Source of the DNA: Serripes groenlandicus
Taxonomy: Eukaryota; Mollusca; Bivalvia; Cardiida; Cardiidae
DNA: 64,000 nt
Direction of reading: 5' to 3'
Assembly: GCA_031761405.1 (NCBI GenBank)
Contig: JASEVX010000005.1
Coordinates: 31,235,127 to 31,299,126, forward strand
Shown piece by piece: positions 41,897 through 52,728 of this stretch. The first letter of the stretch is position 1. Every line of letters starts with the position of its first letter. The translations under genes and the position numbers were made by a program. Below the pieces are notes generated by a model that ran no database searches, was not told the origin of the DNA, and worked only from the letters and a program-made list of their open reading frames with translations.

Positions 41897-42064
41897 TAAT
41901 AAATTTCATGAATTTGCTTGTTGAAAACATAGTGTCAAAAGAAAAAAATGCTCAAAACAAGCAATTTCTCCTTTTGCCACAATGTTTTCCTCTTTTAGTC
42001 ATAGGTTATCCATTCAATTATATTTTCTATTTTTTGACCAAATATGTTCAAAGTTGTCTGCGTC

Positions 42065-42345
42065 GAGCCCTGGTAGATCAGTCGGTAGCGACACGGCTGT
42101 CAATCCAGGAGATGTGAGTTTGAATCCCGGCACGGCCAACTTTCTTTCTGACTATTGACAAAAGTGCGTCATTCTTTTTCTACCAATGGGCAAAGTCTAT
42201 ATGGAAAAGCAGCCAGTTGCTTGGGAAGATTGTTTTGTGGAGTACTGGTGTGAGAAAACCAGGAAATGCATGAGAAGGTGAACTGGCTGCCGTGATATAA
42301 CTGAGAAATTGTTAAAAACGGCGTTAAACCCCAATCAATCAATCA
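42065..42345 (+). mobile_element. SINE B in a MITE
   Basis: Head GCCCTGGTAGATCAGTCGGT, B box GAGTTTGAATCCCGGC, tail (CAAT)n. Flanks CAAAGTTGTCTGC and CAAAGTCATTTGC are a 13-bp duplication with three differences. Confidence 0.85.
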
Positions 42346-42387
42346 AAGTCATTTGCTGCAGAATTGTCGTATGAGTAAAAGGGTTAA

Positions 42388-43440
42388 GTGATGTAATTGT
42401 CACAAGAGTTATGATTTTAAGTGTAGAAGAAATAGATTGAATATTGAGTGAAAAGGGCTACAGTGCACACAGTTTGCTGTCAAAATTAAGGGTTCTAAGA
42501 GGATTAAAATATGCAGTTTTCAGCAAGATTGTTTTAAGAAGCTAGACTTGATCTAAGCTTACTGTCCTCAGGCAAAGTAATATGATAAATGAAAAATAAT
42601 TCACACATGGGGGACAAGATGGCTACCAACTGTCATATAACAATGGTGGTCAAGACATCAAGATCTGAAAGCATTTCCCCAACATAGAGCAAATCTGGAG
42701 CAGACTTCGAAAGCTATGGAAAATTTCTCAAAATGACAGAAAAGTTAATTAATCAAGTTAAAAGCAGTGTAGCAAAGGGAGAAATTGCTCAATATGAACA
42801 TTTTCTCCCATATTCAAAAGCCATCTGCTGCAGATGCATCAATATGAGTGAAGATAATGTTATCCTCAACTGTCTGCATGTCTTGATAATTCCGGGTTTC
42901 CATTCATGCAATCCCTTTCTGACACAAAACTTTAGACATATCTACTAATGAAAGTAAGACTTGAATAGAGTTGAAAACATTGTGACAAAATGAGAATTTG
43001 CTCATGGGATGTGCAATTTCTCCTTTTGTCGCAATGTTTTCAAAAGTGGTCTGCCGTAAATGTGTCAAAATGTGTCTGCAATTCGAAAAGGGATAAGTTT
43101 TAGGTGCATGAATTGAATAAGGAAGCCTTTGTTGGATTACCGTTCTGTGCATGACTTCCTGTAAAATACGGTTTTGCGGTTTCGATGGATTTTATTGTTC
43201 ATTTCCTCAATTTTTTGATGATAGCATCAAATTTTCCTTGAGAAAAGTTTCCCTAACTGTCTAAATTTGATTTCCTTAAAGGTACAGTTTTACCTGTAAG
43301 AAGCAAAAAAATGCTTAAGAATAACATGTATGTAGGGACTGTACTTTATCAAAGAGGTATAATATAGACCTTTCCATAGATGTTGTAGGTGTTCAAGGTA
43401 AGGAAGACTCTAAGTACATCAAGTCAGAAGAAGAGAGTTT
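42388..43440. mobile_element. Two worn TTAA-MITEs in otherwise unassigned DNA
   Basis: About 42,675-42,855 (CATTTCCCCAACATAGAGCA, ATTGCTCAATATGAACATTT, GCCATCTGCTGCAGATGC) and about 42,908-43,095 (ATCCCTTTCTGACACAAAAC, GTGCAATTTCTCCTTTTGTC). TTAA flanks are lost. 43,100-43,440 shows nothing recognisable. Confidence 0.5.
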
Positions 43441-43446
43441 ATTTCT

Positions 43447-43825
43447 TCCCACATACAGCAACTCTACAGCAGATGGCGTGGAAAGTATTTACTAATCATC
43501 ATTTAAGTCGCCCTTTTTATCAATGACCGGCCTGCACAGTTTTTGACGATCGGTGAATTGGAGGGTAATTTTTTCTGAATTTTTGCTTGACCCTCTTATA
43601 AGTCGCTCCCCTCACTTCACTTTCGATTTTGAAGGTAAAAAAGTGCGACTTATAACTGAGTATATACGGTAGGCAAAAAAACACAGAAAATATCTATAAA
43701 TGAAGGTACAATTAATTGCCTAAAAAAAGTGAAAACATTGTGGCAAAAAAGCAGAAATTGATCATTATGCGCAATTTAACCTTTTGCCACCATGTTTTCA
43801 AAAGTCGTCTGCTGCTAGGGTTTAA
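43447..43825. mobile_element. Worn TTAA-MITE with an inserted ACCGTATATACTC-type piece
   Basis: MITE start CTTCCCACATACAGCAACTC and end AAAAGTCGTCTGCTGC surround a foreign segment (about 43,495-43,672). That segment has AAGTCGCCCTTTTTATCAAT near its left and GTGCGACTTATAACTGAG then TATATACGGTA at its right, plausible worn inverted ends of another MITE. Confidence 0.5.
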
Positions 43826-44062
43826 TCTGGACTTTACCATAAAAATATCAATGATTGATTAAAAGTTATTAAACAATTAGCACTAAACAGTTTAAGGAAT
43901 CTATATAGGCAGATGCCTTGGCAGAATGTGGTATTGTGTATCATTGTGATAAATCTAAGACAAATGGTGATTTATTTAGTGGCTGCGATGATATAAGATT
44001 TGAATAATGTTGAAAATGTTGTCAATCAAGGTTCTAGTGTCTGTGCTGCTAGCAGACTACAT

Positions 44063-44308
44063 CGAGGGCTTGGCGTGAAACGGTTGTAACTAAATACCTA
44101 TTTTGAAAACCCTGGTCCAGGGGCAATTTTGACCCCTTTGTAAACAATGCAAATTTAGGTGCCATTGCTCAGAACGAGCAATGGCACCTAAATTTCCATT
44201 GTTTACCAAGAAAAATGATTCAATGCTTATAAAAACTTTTTGGCAAGGTGATTAACGTTGGTAATAAAATACAAATTTTAGTTACAACCGTTTCACGCCA
44301 AGCCCTCG
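44063..44308. mobile_element. Long near-palindromic MITE (246 bp) with ACAT duplication
   Basis: Terminal inverted repeats of about 29 bp (CGAGGGCTTGGCGTGAAACG plus GTTGTAACT) and a central hairpin at about 44,151-44,200 whose arms read AATTTAGGTGCCATTGCTC and its inverse. The flank ACAT occurs on both sides (44,059-44,062; 44,309-44,312). No coding frame. Only one copy is in this window. Confidence 0.88.
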
Positions 44309-44312
44309 ACAT

Positions 44313-44555
44313 CACTTAGCTCAAGAGGTCAAAAGCCAGTCAAGCTTGATTCCTGGCCAATTGTCCCTCATGTGTCCATGTTTGAACGTTTTGCTTCAAT
44401 CAATTTTTCCTCTGTAATCACCGGGCCAAATGTGACGAAACTTTGGAAGTATACTCTCATTGTCCTCTCCTAAATTCCTTCTTAGCTTTTGGATCAATGC
44501 AGAATTCTGGTTGCAACAGCAGATTATCAGGAAGGCATAATGATTGACAATTTCT
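44313..44555. other. No recognisable feature
   Basis: Contains an isolated GTGTCCATGTTTGAACGTTT stretch but no repeat ends or coding signal. Confidence 0.4.
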
Positions 44556-45200
44556 TGTTGAAAACATTTTGACAAAATGTAGAAATTTCACAATGAGCAA
44601 TTTCTCCTTTTTGTAAAATATTATATTTTCAAATAATATTCTGCTGCAGATTTGTTGTGTGTGGGAAAGGGCTAACTCCGGGAGTTTTAAAAAAATGATA
44701 CTGATACAAAGGTGATGATATTGTGGAAAAATGAGAAATCCATTTGAGCAATTTCTCCATTTGGCACAATGTTTGCGAAAAATGCAAATCCTATTAGTGA
44801 AAGGGTGGATAATTGATTGCATAAAATTGAATCCTTTAGGGAACCAGCTATGGAGTCTTTGATCAAGATTATGAAGTCCTCATTTTCACAGGAAGTTCAA
44901 GAAAATAATTTAGCGTGGAATTTGCGATCATAATCATAATCATTAGTTTTTTCATTTCAACCCTTGCCCACACACACACAACACATTATTATTATTCTGT
45001 GAGCAATCGAATATGAAACATCAATGCAAAACTATGGAATATGCCTGTAAATACAAAGTTTTTATTATTGATTCAAGTTGAAAACATATTGGCAAAAGAA
45101 CTAATTGCTCACTTAAAGCAATTTCAGCATTCGCCACAATGTGTCAAAAGTTGTCTGCTGCAGATTTGTAGAAAATATGTCTTCCTGTGGGTAAAGGGTA
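44556..45200. mobile_element. Three worn TTAA-MITE remnants
   Basis: 44,556-44,675 ends GTGTGGGAAAGGGCTAA. 44,700-44,810 has GAGAAATCCATTTGAGCAAT. 44,960-45,202 begins CAACCCTTGCCCACACACAC and ends GTGGGTAAAGGGTAAA. Confidence 0.55.
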
Positions 45201-45271
45201 AAAGTGTGTTCTCACTTAATCCTTTCGTCATATTTCATCAGCCTTTCTTGGAACTTCTCAGAATGTTTTAA

Positions 45272-45483
45272 CCCTTTTCCCTCATAAAGATGCTTTCTGA
45301 TGCCTCTGCAGCAGTAAAAGCTTTTTGAAAACATAGTGACATAGCAATTTCTCATTTTGCGACACTTTTTTTTCCACTTTTAGTCATGGGTTTGGTCATG
45401 AGTTATCCATTCAATTGTAGAGATTTTCTTTTTTTGACAAAATATGTTCAAAGTCGTCTGCTGCAGAATTGTCTTATGATGGG
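45272..45483 (+). mobile_element. TTAA-MITE, full length
   Basis: TTAA at 45,268-45,271 and 45,484-45,487. The central hairpin is half deleted (GTGACATAGCAATTTCTC), and one short duplication (TCATGGGTTTGGTCATGAG) is present. Confidence 0.88.
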
Positions 45484-45487
45484 TTAA

Positions 45488-45920
45488 TTGTATTGGGAAC
45501 TCAACAGTTATTAATATTTAGGATTTTTTCAATAAAAATTGAGACCAACAAAATAAGAATGTTAATGATAACCATTTCATGGTCAATTTCCATTTAGCTC
45601 CTGAATACATGTTGGTGAAATGCTTACTTATATAATAAGCTTAGTATTTTCTTTTGAAAGAAACAACTTTTGACGCTTGTGTGCAACAGATGACATAGAA
45701 ACATTGAAAACAATACCTGATTTTCCTGCAAAGTTGTTTGTCTTTATCTTAAGTTCCAGATTATATTTGTTAACTTTTTTGATCCTTTATTCATTTGAGA
45801 TGTATTCAGCGTGAAATAGTTTAGATGTTAGAGGGGAATAGAGATGGTGGAAGATATGTTTTGCTTAATTAATTCCATGTGTTATTATTAACTTAATTTT
45901 TACGTTTCTTCATCTGATTT
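45488..45920. other. No recognisable feature
   Basis: AT-rich flank before a hairpin-ended element. Nothing identified. Confidence 0.45.
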
Positions 45921-47339
45921 TTAGCTCACCTGAGCTTTGCTCAAGGTGAGTTATTGTGATCGCCTTTTGTCCGGCGTGCGTCGTGCGTCGTGCGTCAACT
46001 TCTTCTCCTCAGTAACCAGTGGGTCAATTTGGATGAAACTTCACAGAAAGCATCCTCTCAATGACCTCACCAGAATTCCTTCAAATTTTTGGGATCCATG
46101 CAAAATTCTGGTTTCCATGGCAACGAAGCTGAAAAAACTTCAAAATTCTTCTTCTCCCAAACTGGTTGGCAGATTTTCAAATAATTTTGTAGAAATGTTC
46201 CTTAGATGACCCTCTATCAGATTCCTTCAAGCCATGTTGATTGGTCGAAAAACATGGCCGCCAGGGGGGGCGGGGCTATTTTGCCTTATATGGCTATAGT
46301 GAAAACTTAAAAAATCTTCTCCTCCGAAAGTGTCAGGCCGATTTTCAAATAATTTTGTAGAAATGTTCCTTGGGTGACCTTCTATCAGATTCCTTCAAGC
46401 CATGTTGATTGGTCGAAAAACATGGCCGCCAGGGCGGGGCTATTTTGCCTTATATGGCTATAGTGCAAACTTAAAAAATCTTCTCCTCCAAAAGTGTCAG
46501 GCCGATTTTCAAATAATTTTGTAGAAATGTTCCTTGGGTGACCCTCTATCAGATTCCTTCAAGCCATGTTGATTGGTCAAAAAACATGGCCGCCAGGGGG
46601 CGGGGCTATTTTGCCTTTTATGGCTATAGTGAACACTTAAAAAATCTTCTCCTCCATAAGTGTCGGGCCGATTTTTAAATAATTTTGTAGAAATGTTCCT
46701 TGGGTGACCCTCTATCAGATTCCTGCAAGCCATGTTGATTGGTCGAAAAACTTGGCTGCCAGGGGGCGGGGCTATTTTGCCTTATATGGCCAAAGTGAAA
46801 ACTTAAAACATCTTCTCCTCCGAAAGTGTGTGGCTGATTTTCAAATAATTTTGTAAAAACGTTCCTTGGATGACCCTCTATCAGATTCCTTCAAGCCATG
46901 TTGATTGGTCGAAAAACATGGCCGCCAGGGGGGCGGGGCTATTTTGTCTTATATGGCTATAGTGAAAACTTAAAAAATCTTCTTCTCCGAAAGTGTCAGA
47001 CCGATTTTCAAATAATTTTGTAGAAATGTTCCTTGGATGACCCACTTTCAGATTCCTTCAAGCCATGTTGATTGGTAAAAAAACATGGCCGCCAGTGGGC
47101 AGGGCTATTTTGCCTTATATGGCTATAGTGAAAACTTAAAACATCTTCTCCTCCAAAAGTGTCTGGCCGATTTTCAAATAATTTTGTAGAAATGTTCCTA
47201 GGGTGACCCTCTATCAGATTCCTTCAATCCAAGTTGATTGGTCGGAAACTATGGCTGCCAGGGGGCGGGGCTTATATAGCTAAAGTGAAAAAATATATAT
47301 TAGGTGAGCGATTCCAGGGCCATCATGGCCCTCTTGTTA
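45921..47339 (+). mobile_element. AGCTCACC-type hairpin-ended element, complete
   Basis: 5' hairpin at 45,926-45,950 (TCACCTGAGC / GCTCAAGGTGA), then GTGATCGCCTTTTGTCCGGC and a CGTGCGTCGTGCGTC tract, then about eight tandem units of roughly 150-165 bp. Each unit has GCCGATTTTCAAATAATTTT, TGACCCTCTATCAGATTCCT and CATGTTGATTGGTCGAAAAA with CCGCCAGGGGGCGGGGC. The 3' end is AGGTGAGCGATTCCAGGGCC, then a GGGCCATCATGGCCC hairpin and TCTTGTT. No target duplication is obvious and no protein is encoded. Confidence 0.85.
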
Positions 47340-47429
47340 TTTTTAACTTTCTTGCAGACGATGTTGAAAAGATAGCTGGTGCTTGCTACAACATGATGGT
47401 TGCAAAATTCATATTCATCATTTGGTTAA

Positions 47430-47961
47430 CCCTTTCCCACATACAATAAATAAATAGCAGACGACTTTGAACACATACAAGATTTCCTTTGAAACTCCCT
47501 TTGAATGAATTTGTTTGTTTGTTTGGAGTTTAACGCCGCTTTCAACAGCTTTGGTCATATCACGGCGGTCAGTGCACCTACCCATGTTTTCCTGGCTTTC
47601 CCACACCAGTACTTACACAACATTCTTTCGAAGCCACTGACTGCTTTCTCACATAGATCAGAGGTGAGAGGCAATGGAAAACATCGCCCGAAAGAATGTC
47701 GCCGCAACCGGGTATCGAACCCGTGACCTCCAGATCACGAGTCAGATACGCTACCAATTGAGCTACCCGGCCGGGTCCCTTTAAATGAAAGTACAATAAT
47801 TGAATAAAATTTTAAATGAAAGTACAATAATTGAATAAAATTTAAAACATGGTGACAAAAGGAGAAATTGCTTGTTTTGAGCAATTTCTTCAATTGTTGC
47901 CATGTTTTCAAAAAGCTGTCTGCTGCAGAGGTGTCGGAAAGCGTCTATATGAGGGAAATGG
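47430..47961. mobile_element. TTAA-MITE split by SINE A
   Basis: Left TTAA 47,426-47,429, right flank TTAT. After the SINE a 40-bp stretch (AATGAAAGTACAATAATTGA) is present twice in tandem. Confidence 0.85.
47510..47775 (-). mobile_element. SINE A, full length, reverse
   Basis: Reverse complement closely matching the SINE at 20,675-20,940, including both polymerase III boxes. Flanked by TCCCTTTGAATGAA (47,496-47,509) and TCCCTTTAAATGAA (47,776-47,789), 14 bp with one difference. Confidence 0.93.
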
Positions 47962-47964
47962 TTA

Positions 47965-48495
47965 TTAGCTCACCAGAGCACAAAGTGCTCAAGGTGAGTT
48001 TTTGTGATCGCCTTTTGTCCGTCGTCCGTCGTCAACATTTGCTTGTTAACACTCAGTGGCAACATTTTGCATCCAATTTTCATGAAAGTTTATCAGAACA
48101 TATATCTCCATAAAATCTAGGTCAAGTTCGAAACTGGGTCATGTTGGGTCAAAAACTAGGTCACTAGGCCAAATTTAAGGAAAATCTTGTTAACACTCTG
48201 GAAGCCACATGTTTGGCTTGAGCATGTTGAAACTTTGTCAGAATATTTGTCTTGATGATATCTAGGGTAAGTTCGAATATGGATTATATGGGTCAGGTCA
48301 GGTCAACAACTAAGTCACTAGGCCAAATTGTAGAACAATCTAGTTTACACTATAGAGATGGCATTTTTGACTTGAGCAGCTTGAGATTTTGTCAGAAAGT
48401 TTGTCTTGATGATATTGCCATTGGCCCTGAAAGAGTTATGTCTTAAATAGCCCATTCTCAGGTGAGCGATTCCAGGGCCCCACGGCCCTCTTGTT
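47965..48495 (+). mobile_element. AGCTCACC-type element with different internal sequence
   Basis: 5' hairpin TCACCAGAGCACAAAGTGCT, GTCCGTCGTCCGTCGTC tract, two loose units (AACTAGGTCACTAGGCCAAA, CTTGTTAACACTCTGGAAGC), and 3' end CAGGTGAGCGATTCCAGGGC with CCCTCTTGTTA. Same ends as 45,921 but unrelated internal units. Confidence 0.82.
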
Positions 48496-48524
48496 ATATA
48501 TAAAAGATTAGCTGAATTATGAAA

Positions 48525-48770
48525 ACAGTGATGAAAGTGGAAATCTCTCATAATGAGTAATTTCCCCCTTGTACAACAATGTAATTCCATTTTGTTCAAT
48601 AATTAAGCTTTTATTCATAGAATTTCGCTGTTCTTTGCCTTGATTTTTTCAATGGTGTCTGCTGCAGATTTTGGGAATGTGGCTAAAGGGCTGTTAACCC
48701 TTTCACACATATAACAACATTGTAGCAGAGGATTTTATAAATATCTGGGCAAAACTAAGGAAACTAATGC
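48525..48770. mobile_element. Worn TTAA-MITE remnants
   Basis: A 3' half to about 48,690 (CTGCTGCAGATTTTGGGAAT) and a 5' start after TTAA at 48,692-48,695 (CCCTTTCACACATATAACAA). Confidence 0.5.
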
Positions 48771-48775
48771 TATAA

Positions 48776-49001
48776 CCCTTTCCCTCATATAGACACTTTC
48801 TGACACCTCTGCAGCAGACAGCTTTTTAAAAACATAGCGACAAAAGAAGAAATTGCTCAAAACGAGCAATTTTTCCTTTTGCCACTATCTTTTCCACTTT
48901 TAATCATAGGTTATATATCCATTCAATTATAGAGATTTTCTATTTTTTGACAAAATATGTTGAAAGTCGTCTGTTGCAGAATTGTCATATGAGGGAAAGG
49001 G
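48776..49001 (+). mobile_element. TTAA-MITE, full length
   Basis: Left flank ATAA, right TTAA 49,002-49,005. A second worn MITE piece follows to 49,157 (AATAGGGAAAGGGTTAAG). Confidence 0.88.
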
Positions 49002-49214
49002 TTAAACTAAAGTATTATAAAATTAAATAAAGATGCAAACATTGTGACTAAAGGAGAAATTTGATTTATGAGCAATCTTTACTTTGGCCAATTTTTTTTC
49101 AAACATAATCGACTGCAGATGTGTCTGAATGCATCTTGCAATAGGGAAAGGGTTAAGCCAGAAAAATATGAAAAATGATGTATAATTATGTTTGATTATG
49201 TTAAGATTTATCCT

Positions 49215-49480
49215 ATGAGAAGCGTGCCAAGATTGGGTGACCCTCTATCAGATTCTTTAAGCCATGTTGATTGGTCATAAAACATGGCCGACAGGAGACG
49301 GCTCTTCTTTACCGTATATGGTTATAAATTGGAAACTTTAAAAATCTTCTCCCCTCCGAAAGTGTGTCTGGCCGATTGTCAAATAATTATGTAGAAATGT
49401 ACTTCTATCCCTCTATCAGATTCCTTCAAGCCCTCTATCCCTCTATCAGATTCCTTCAAGCCATGCTATTTGGACAAAAA
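49215..49480. mobile_element. Fragment of AGCTCACC-type internal unit
   Basis: GGGTGACCCTCTATCAGATT, CATGTTGATTGGTCATAAAA and CTGGCCGATTGTCAAATAAT, without the element's ends. Confidence 0.65.
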
Positions 49481-49839
49481 TTCAGGTTTGTTTTAGGGAA
49501 AGTGTTAACATTGTGATTTGGTGTGGGATAAATCTGCAGGAAGTTGTCTCTTATATATCTGAAACTTGACAAATTGGATAGTGTCATCGCAAGAGTACTG
49601 TGCACTGTCCTGAAAAATATTCAAGACTGACTCATTTGCAACTCAAAAAATCTATAAAGAGGTGTAGTCTATGATCTTGAATCCTTGTAATCAACCTCGC
49701 AAGGTCGTCAAGAGGATATAGGGATGCTGATATTTTAGTCTCCCATTTTTACGTCATAATATCACGCTAGGGACTTTCTTATCTTATTGTTATAAACCTT
49801 TTTTCACACATATGCATCGTCTCTTGTACTTGTTGGCAT

Positions 49840-50410
49840 TTGAGCAACCTAGGTCAAAGCTCAAGGTCACAGTGACAATTATGTATGTATAAAACAACGT
49901 CATTGCTATAGCACTTTCATTTGTGGACAGAATTCTTTCATACTTATTTCACAGGTTCAGTGTCAAGAATGAATGTATATTGTTTTATGGCGCATCGACA
50001 GCTAAGGTCATTTAGCGCGCAATTAAATTTAATTATTCATGTTCCCTGGGTAAACAAACCAGTACTAGGCTAGAAAATGTGCCTTGCCCAAGGGCACTCC
50101 ACCATGACCGTAGTGCCGCGACTAGGGATCAGTGTCAAGAGAGCTTTGATGAGTGCTTTTCAAAGACCTAGGTCAAAGCTCAAGGTCACATTGACTTATG
50201 TATTTTTAAAACGACGTCATTGCTCTAGCACTTTCATTTGTGGACAGAATTCTTTCATACTTCTTTCGCAGGTTCAGTGTCAAGAGAGCTTTGACGAGTT
50301 TGCTTTTCAAAGATCTAAGTCAAAGTTCAAGGTCACATTGACCTTAATATGTCTTTGCAAATTAAAGTTATTGATAAGCACTTTCTTTTGTGGACGGAAT
50401 TCCTTCATAT
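49840..50410 (+). repeat. Tandem ~115-bp units split by SINE C
   Basis: About three units with CTAGGTCAAAGCTCAAGGTC, CATTTGTGGACAGAATTCTT and CAGGTTCAGTGTCAAGAGAG, probably the body of a hairpin-ended element whose ends are not seen here. Confidence 0.7.
49969..50128 (-). mobile_element. SINE C, reverse, bounded
   Basis: Inserted between two copies of TCAGTGTCAAGA (49,957-49,968; 50,129-50,140). Neighbouring units read straight through CAGTGTCAAGAGAGCTTT, giving an internal empty site. Ends at CCCTAGTCGCGGCACTACGG in its own sense; the tRNA-like head is lost. Confidence 0.92.
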
Positions 50411-50591
50411 TTCATACACAGGTTCTTTTTAAAAATTACTCATCTCTATCCAATTTCTATTGGAACTCAATTTGAAAAGGATGACTTTCAACTGTTTGCT
50501 GTGACAGGAGTGTCAAGGACCAGCGTATCTTCCTATTATTGGGTATATCTTTTCTTATTACATGTTCACAGTCACCAGCTAATTATTTAAC

Positions 50592-50790
50592 CCTTTTCCA
50601 CATATAAACAAATTTGCAGCAGACAATTAAAAAATGCTTAAGAAAAAATCTTTAAAATCTTCATAAAATGAAAGCATGACTACATGTAGTCACAAATGAA
50701 TAGTGTTGAAATGATTGTATCAATGGAAGAAATCCATCCTTTTGCCACCATGCTTCCATCAGCTGCAGATATGTCAAAATGTGTCTACAA
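50592..50790. mobile_element. TTAA-MITE, worn
   Basis: Starts after TTAA at 50,587-50,590 (CCCTTTTCCACATATAAACA) and loses definition after TGCCACCATGCTTCC. From 50,791 to 51,040 nothing is recognised. Confidence 0.6.
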
Positions 50791-51047
50791 GTGCATCTGA
50801 GGGTTCATTCAGACCTGCTCATGGATAGGTGTGTCATGACCTATACTGAAGGTCAATGTCACTTGAACAAGGTCACCATAATTAAGGTCCCACTTTGTTC
50901 ATCTGACATATCTTTTAAGTAGCCACAACAAAGAGTTATTACTGAATAATGAGAGATGTTGTAGAGCATCTCCTTACATAGAGTATAGTGTATTATGATA
51001 CATCCTGTTACTCTTTGAATATACATTTTCCAAGAACTATATATTAA

Positions 51048-51201
51048 CCCGTTTCCCTCATATAGACGCTTTCTGACGCCTCTACAGCAGACGGCTTTTT
51101 GAAAACATAGTGACAAAAGAAGAAATTGCGCAAAACGGGGGCGGGGGGTGGTCAAATGAGGATTTCAGAACATGCGAAACACCTCTTATCTAGTCAGCTC
51201 T
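51048..51201. mobile_element. Chimera: TTAA-MITE left half joined to foldback-element right half
   Basis: 51,048-51,137 is a clean MITE left half (TTAA at 51,044-51,047) stopping inside the central hairpin at GCGCAAAACG. After a G-rich join, 51,148-51,201 is the right arm of the CCAGATAAGG family (GGTCAAATGAGGATTTCAG, ACCTCTTATCTAGTCAGCTC). Confidence 0.75.
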
Positions 51202-51540
51202 GTATAATATTGTAAATAGTAGTTGAAGAATGAAAACATAATAAAGCTGTTTTTTATTGACATATCCATGATAAATTTATAGTAGCTAACCACAGAACAG
51301 ATGTAGTTGATGTGTCTATTGAATAGTTTCACCTGCCTTTGTTTACTGATACTTGGATTTTATGAGATTTCTGTCACTGCCTCTCTATGGAATAGTCTTT
51401 ATCAGCAGACACGTTTTGATGCTGCATGATGTGTCTGTAGCAGCAGACCTTTGAAAACATTATGGCATAAGGAGCAATCAATATCACCTCCTCTTGTCAT
51501 AATTTTTTCAACTTAATTCAAAAGTAACATTTTCATTTAA

Positions 51541-51755
51541 CCCTTTCCCCCATGCAACAAATCTGCAGCAGACATCTTTGAAAAGATACCCGAACAAAAT
51601 TGAAAACTCCTTTTAAATGAAAGTACAATAATAGAATATAGTTGAAAACGTGGTTACAAAATGAGACCTTGCTCGTTTTGAGCAATTTCTTCTTTTGTCG
51701 GCATGTTTTCAAAAAGCCGTTGAGGCATCAGAAAGCGTCTATATGGGGGAAATTG
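51541..51755. mobile_element. TTAA-MITE
   Basis: TTAA at 51,537-51,540, CCCTTTCCCCCATGCAACAA; ends TATGGGGGAAATTG. The right TTAA is lost. Confidence 0.75.
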
Positions 51756-51845
51756 TTTAGAGATTGTCCATATATTTGCCTATGTATTTACCTAGATGTT
51801 TTCAAAACTGTCTACAGCAGATTTGTGAGATTTAGGGGAGCATAA

Positions 51846-52366
51846 CCCTCTCCCACTTGTAGAGCCATTTTGATGTATCTGTAGCAAAGGAGATATTTCG
51901 TAATGAAATAATAATAATAATAATTATACCCCCAGATACATATTATATGGGGGCTTTATAGGAGTTGCCCTTGTCTGTCGGTTTGTCAGTCGGTTTGTCG
52001 GTCGGTCCGTTGGTCTGTGGACATTTCTTGTGAACACTATTTCTCAGCAACCCTTGGTCAGAATTTAATATAACTTCACAAGAATGATTGATACCAAGCC
52101 TAGTTGTGCATTTTGTCGGCGTGTTGCACTGGAATGATTTTTAAATGAGTTATGGCCCCTTGAATTTCTCATACATATGTATATTGTCAGGCACCAGCTT
52201 AGGGTATTCATCACCTCCAGTGATATTTCTAGTTATAATTCATTTCCCCTTTTGCTACAATGTTTTCAACTCTTAGATTTAAAAATTAAACACTTTTTTA
52301 TGGAGTTTTTGCTTAGACATTTCCAAAGTGGTCTGCTGCAGATTTGTTGTACATGGGAATAAGGAG
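51846..52366. mobile_element. TTAA-MITE split by an ATTATACCCCC element
   Basis: CCCTCTCCCACTTGTAGAGC at the left and GATTTGTTGTACATGGGAAT, TTAA 52,367-52,370 at the right. Confidence 0.7.
51921..52240 (+). mobile_element. Hairpin-ended element, ATTATACCCCC type
   Basis: 5' end ATTATACCCCC with CCCCC/GGGGG hairpin, CTGTCGGTTTGTCAGTCGGT tract, one internal unit, 3' hairpin ATCACCTCCAGTGAT then TTTCTAGTTATAA. The first part of 28,661-29,577 belongs to the same type. Confidence 0.75.
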
Positions 52367-52394
52367 TTAATAAATGTTGTGTCTGTCTCCTGTT

Positions 52395-52687
52395 TTAGTG
52401 AGGTGACACATAGTTAGCACATCTCTGTCAACTGTCATTCATCTTTCACCAATGGATTGTTAACAGTCTATGTGTAAAAGCAATCAGTTGCTTGGAAATT
52501 ATGTTGTGTGTAGTACTGGTGTGATATTCTTGGAAAATTGTTGAAAACTGTGTTAAGAATCAATCAATCAATCAATACAGGTGAGATATGCTTGGAAAAT
52601 TGTTGAAAACTGTGTTAAGAATCAATCAATCAATCAATCAATCAATCAGTCAGTCAATTAATCAATCAATCAATCAGTCAATCAATT

Positions 52688-52728
<41 letters not shown>

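Larger units (their letters stand above)
41366..42383 (+). mobile_element. TTAA-MITE carrying two insertions
   Basis: TTAA at 41,362-41,365 and 42,384-42,387. The MITE is interrupted first by a GTCCCC element (41,419-41,896) and then by SINE B (about 42,065-42,345), expanding it from about 220 bp to 1,018 bp. Confidence 0.88.
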
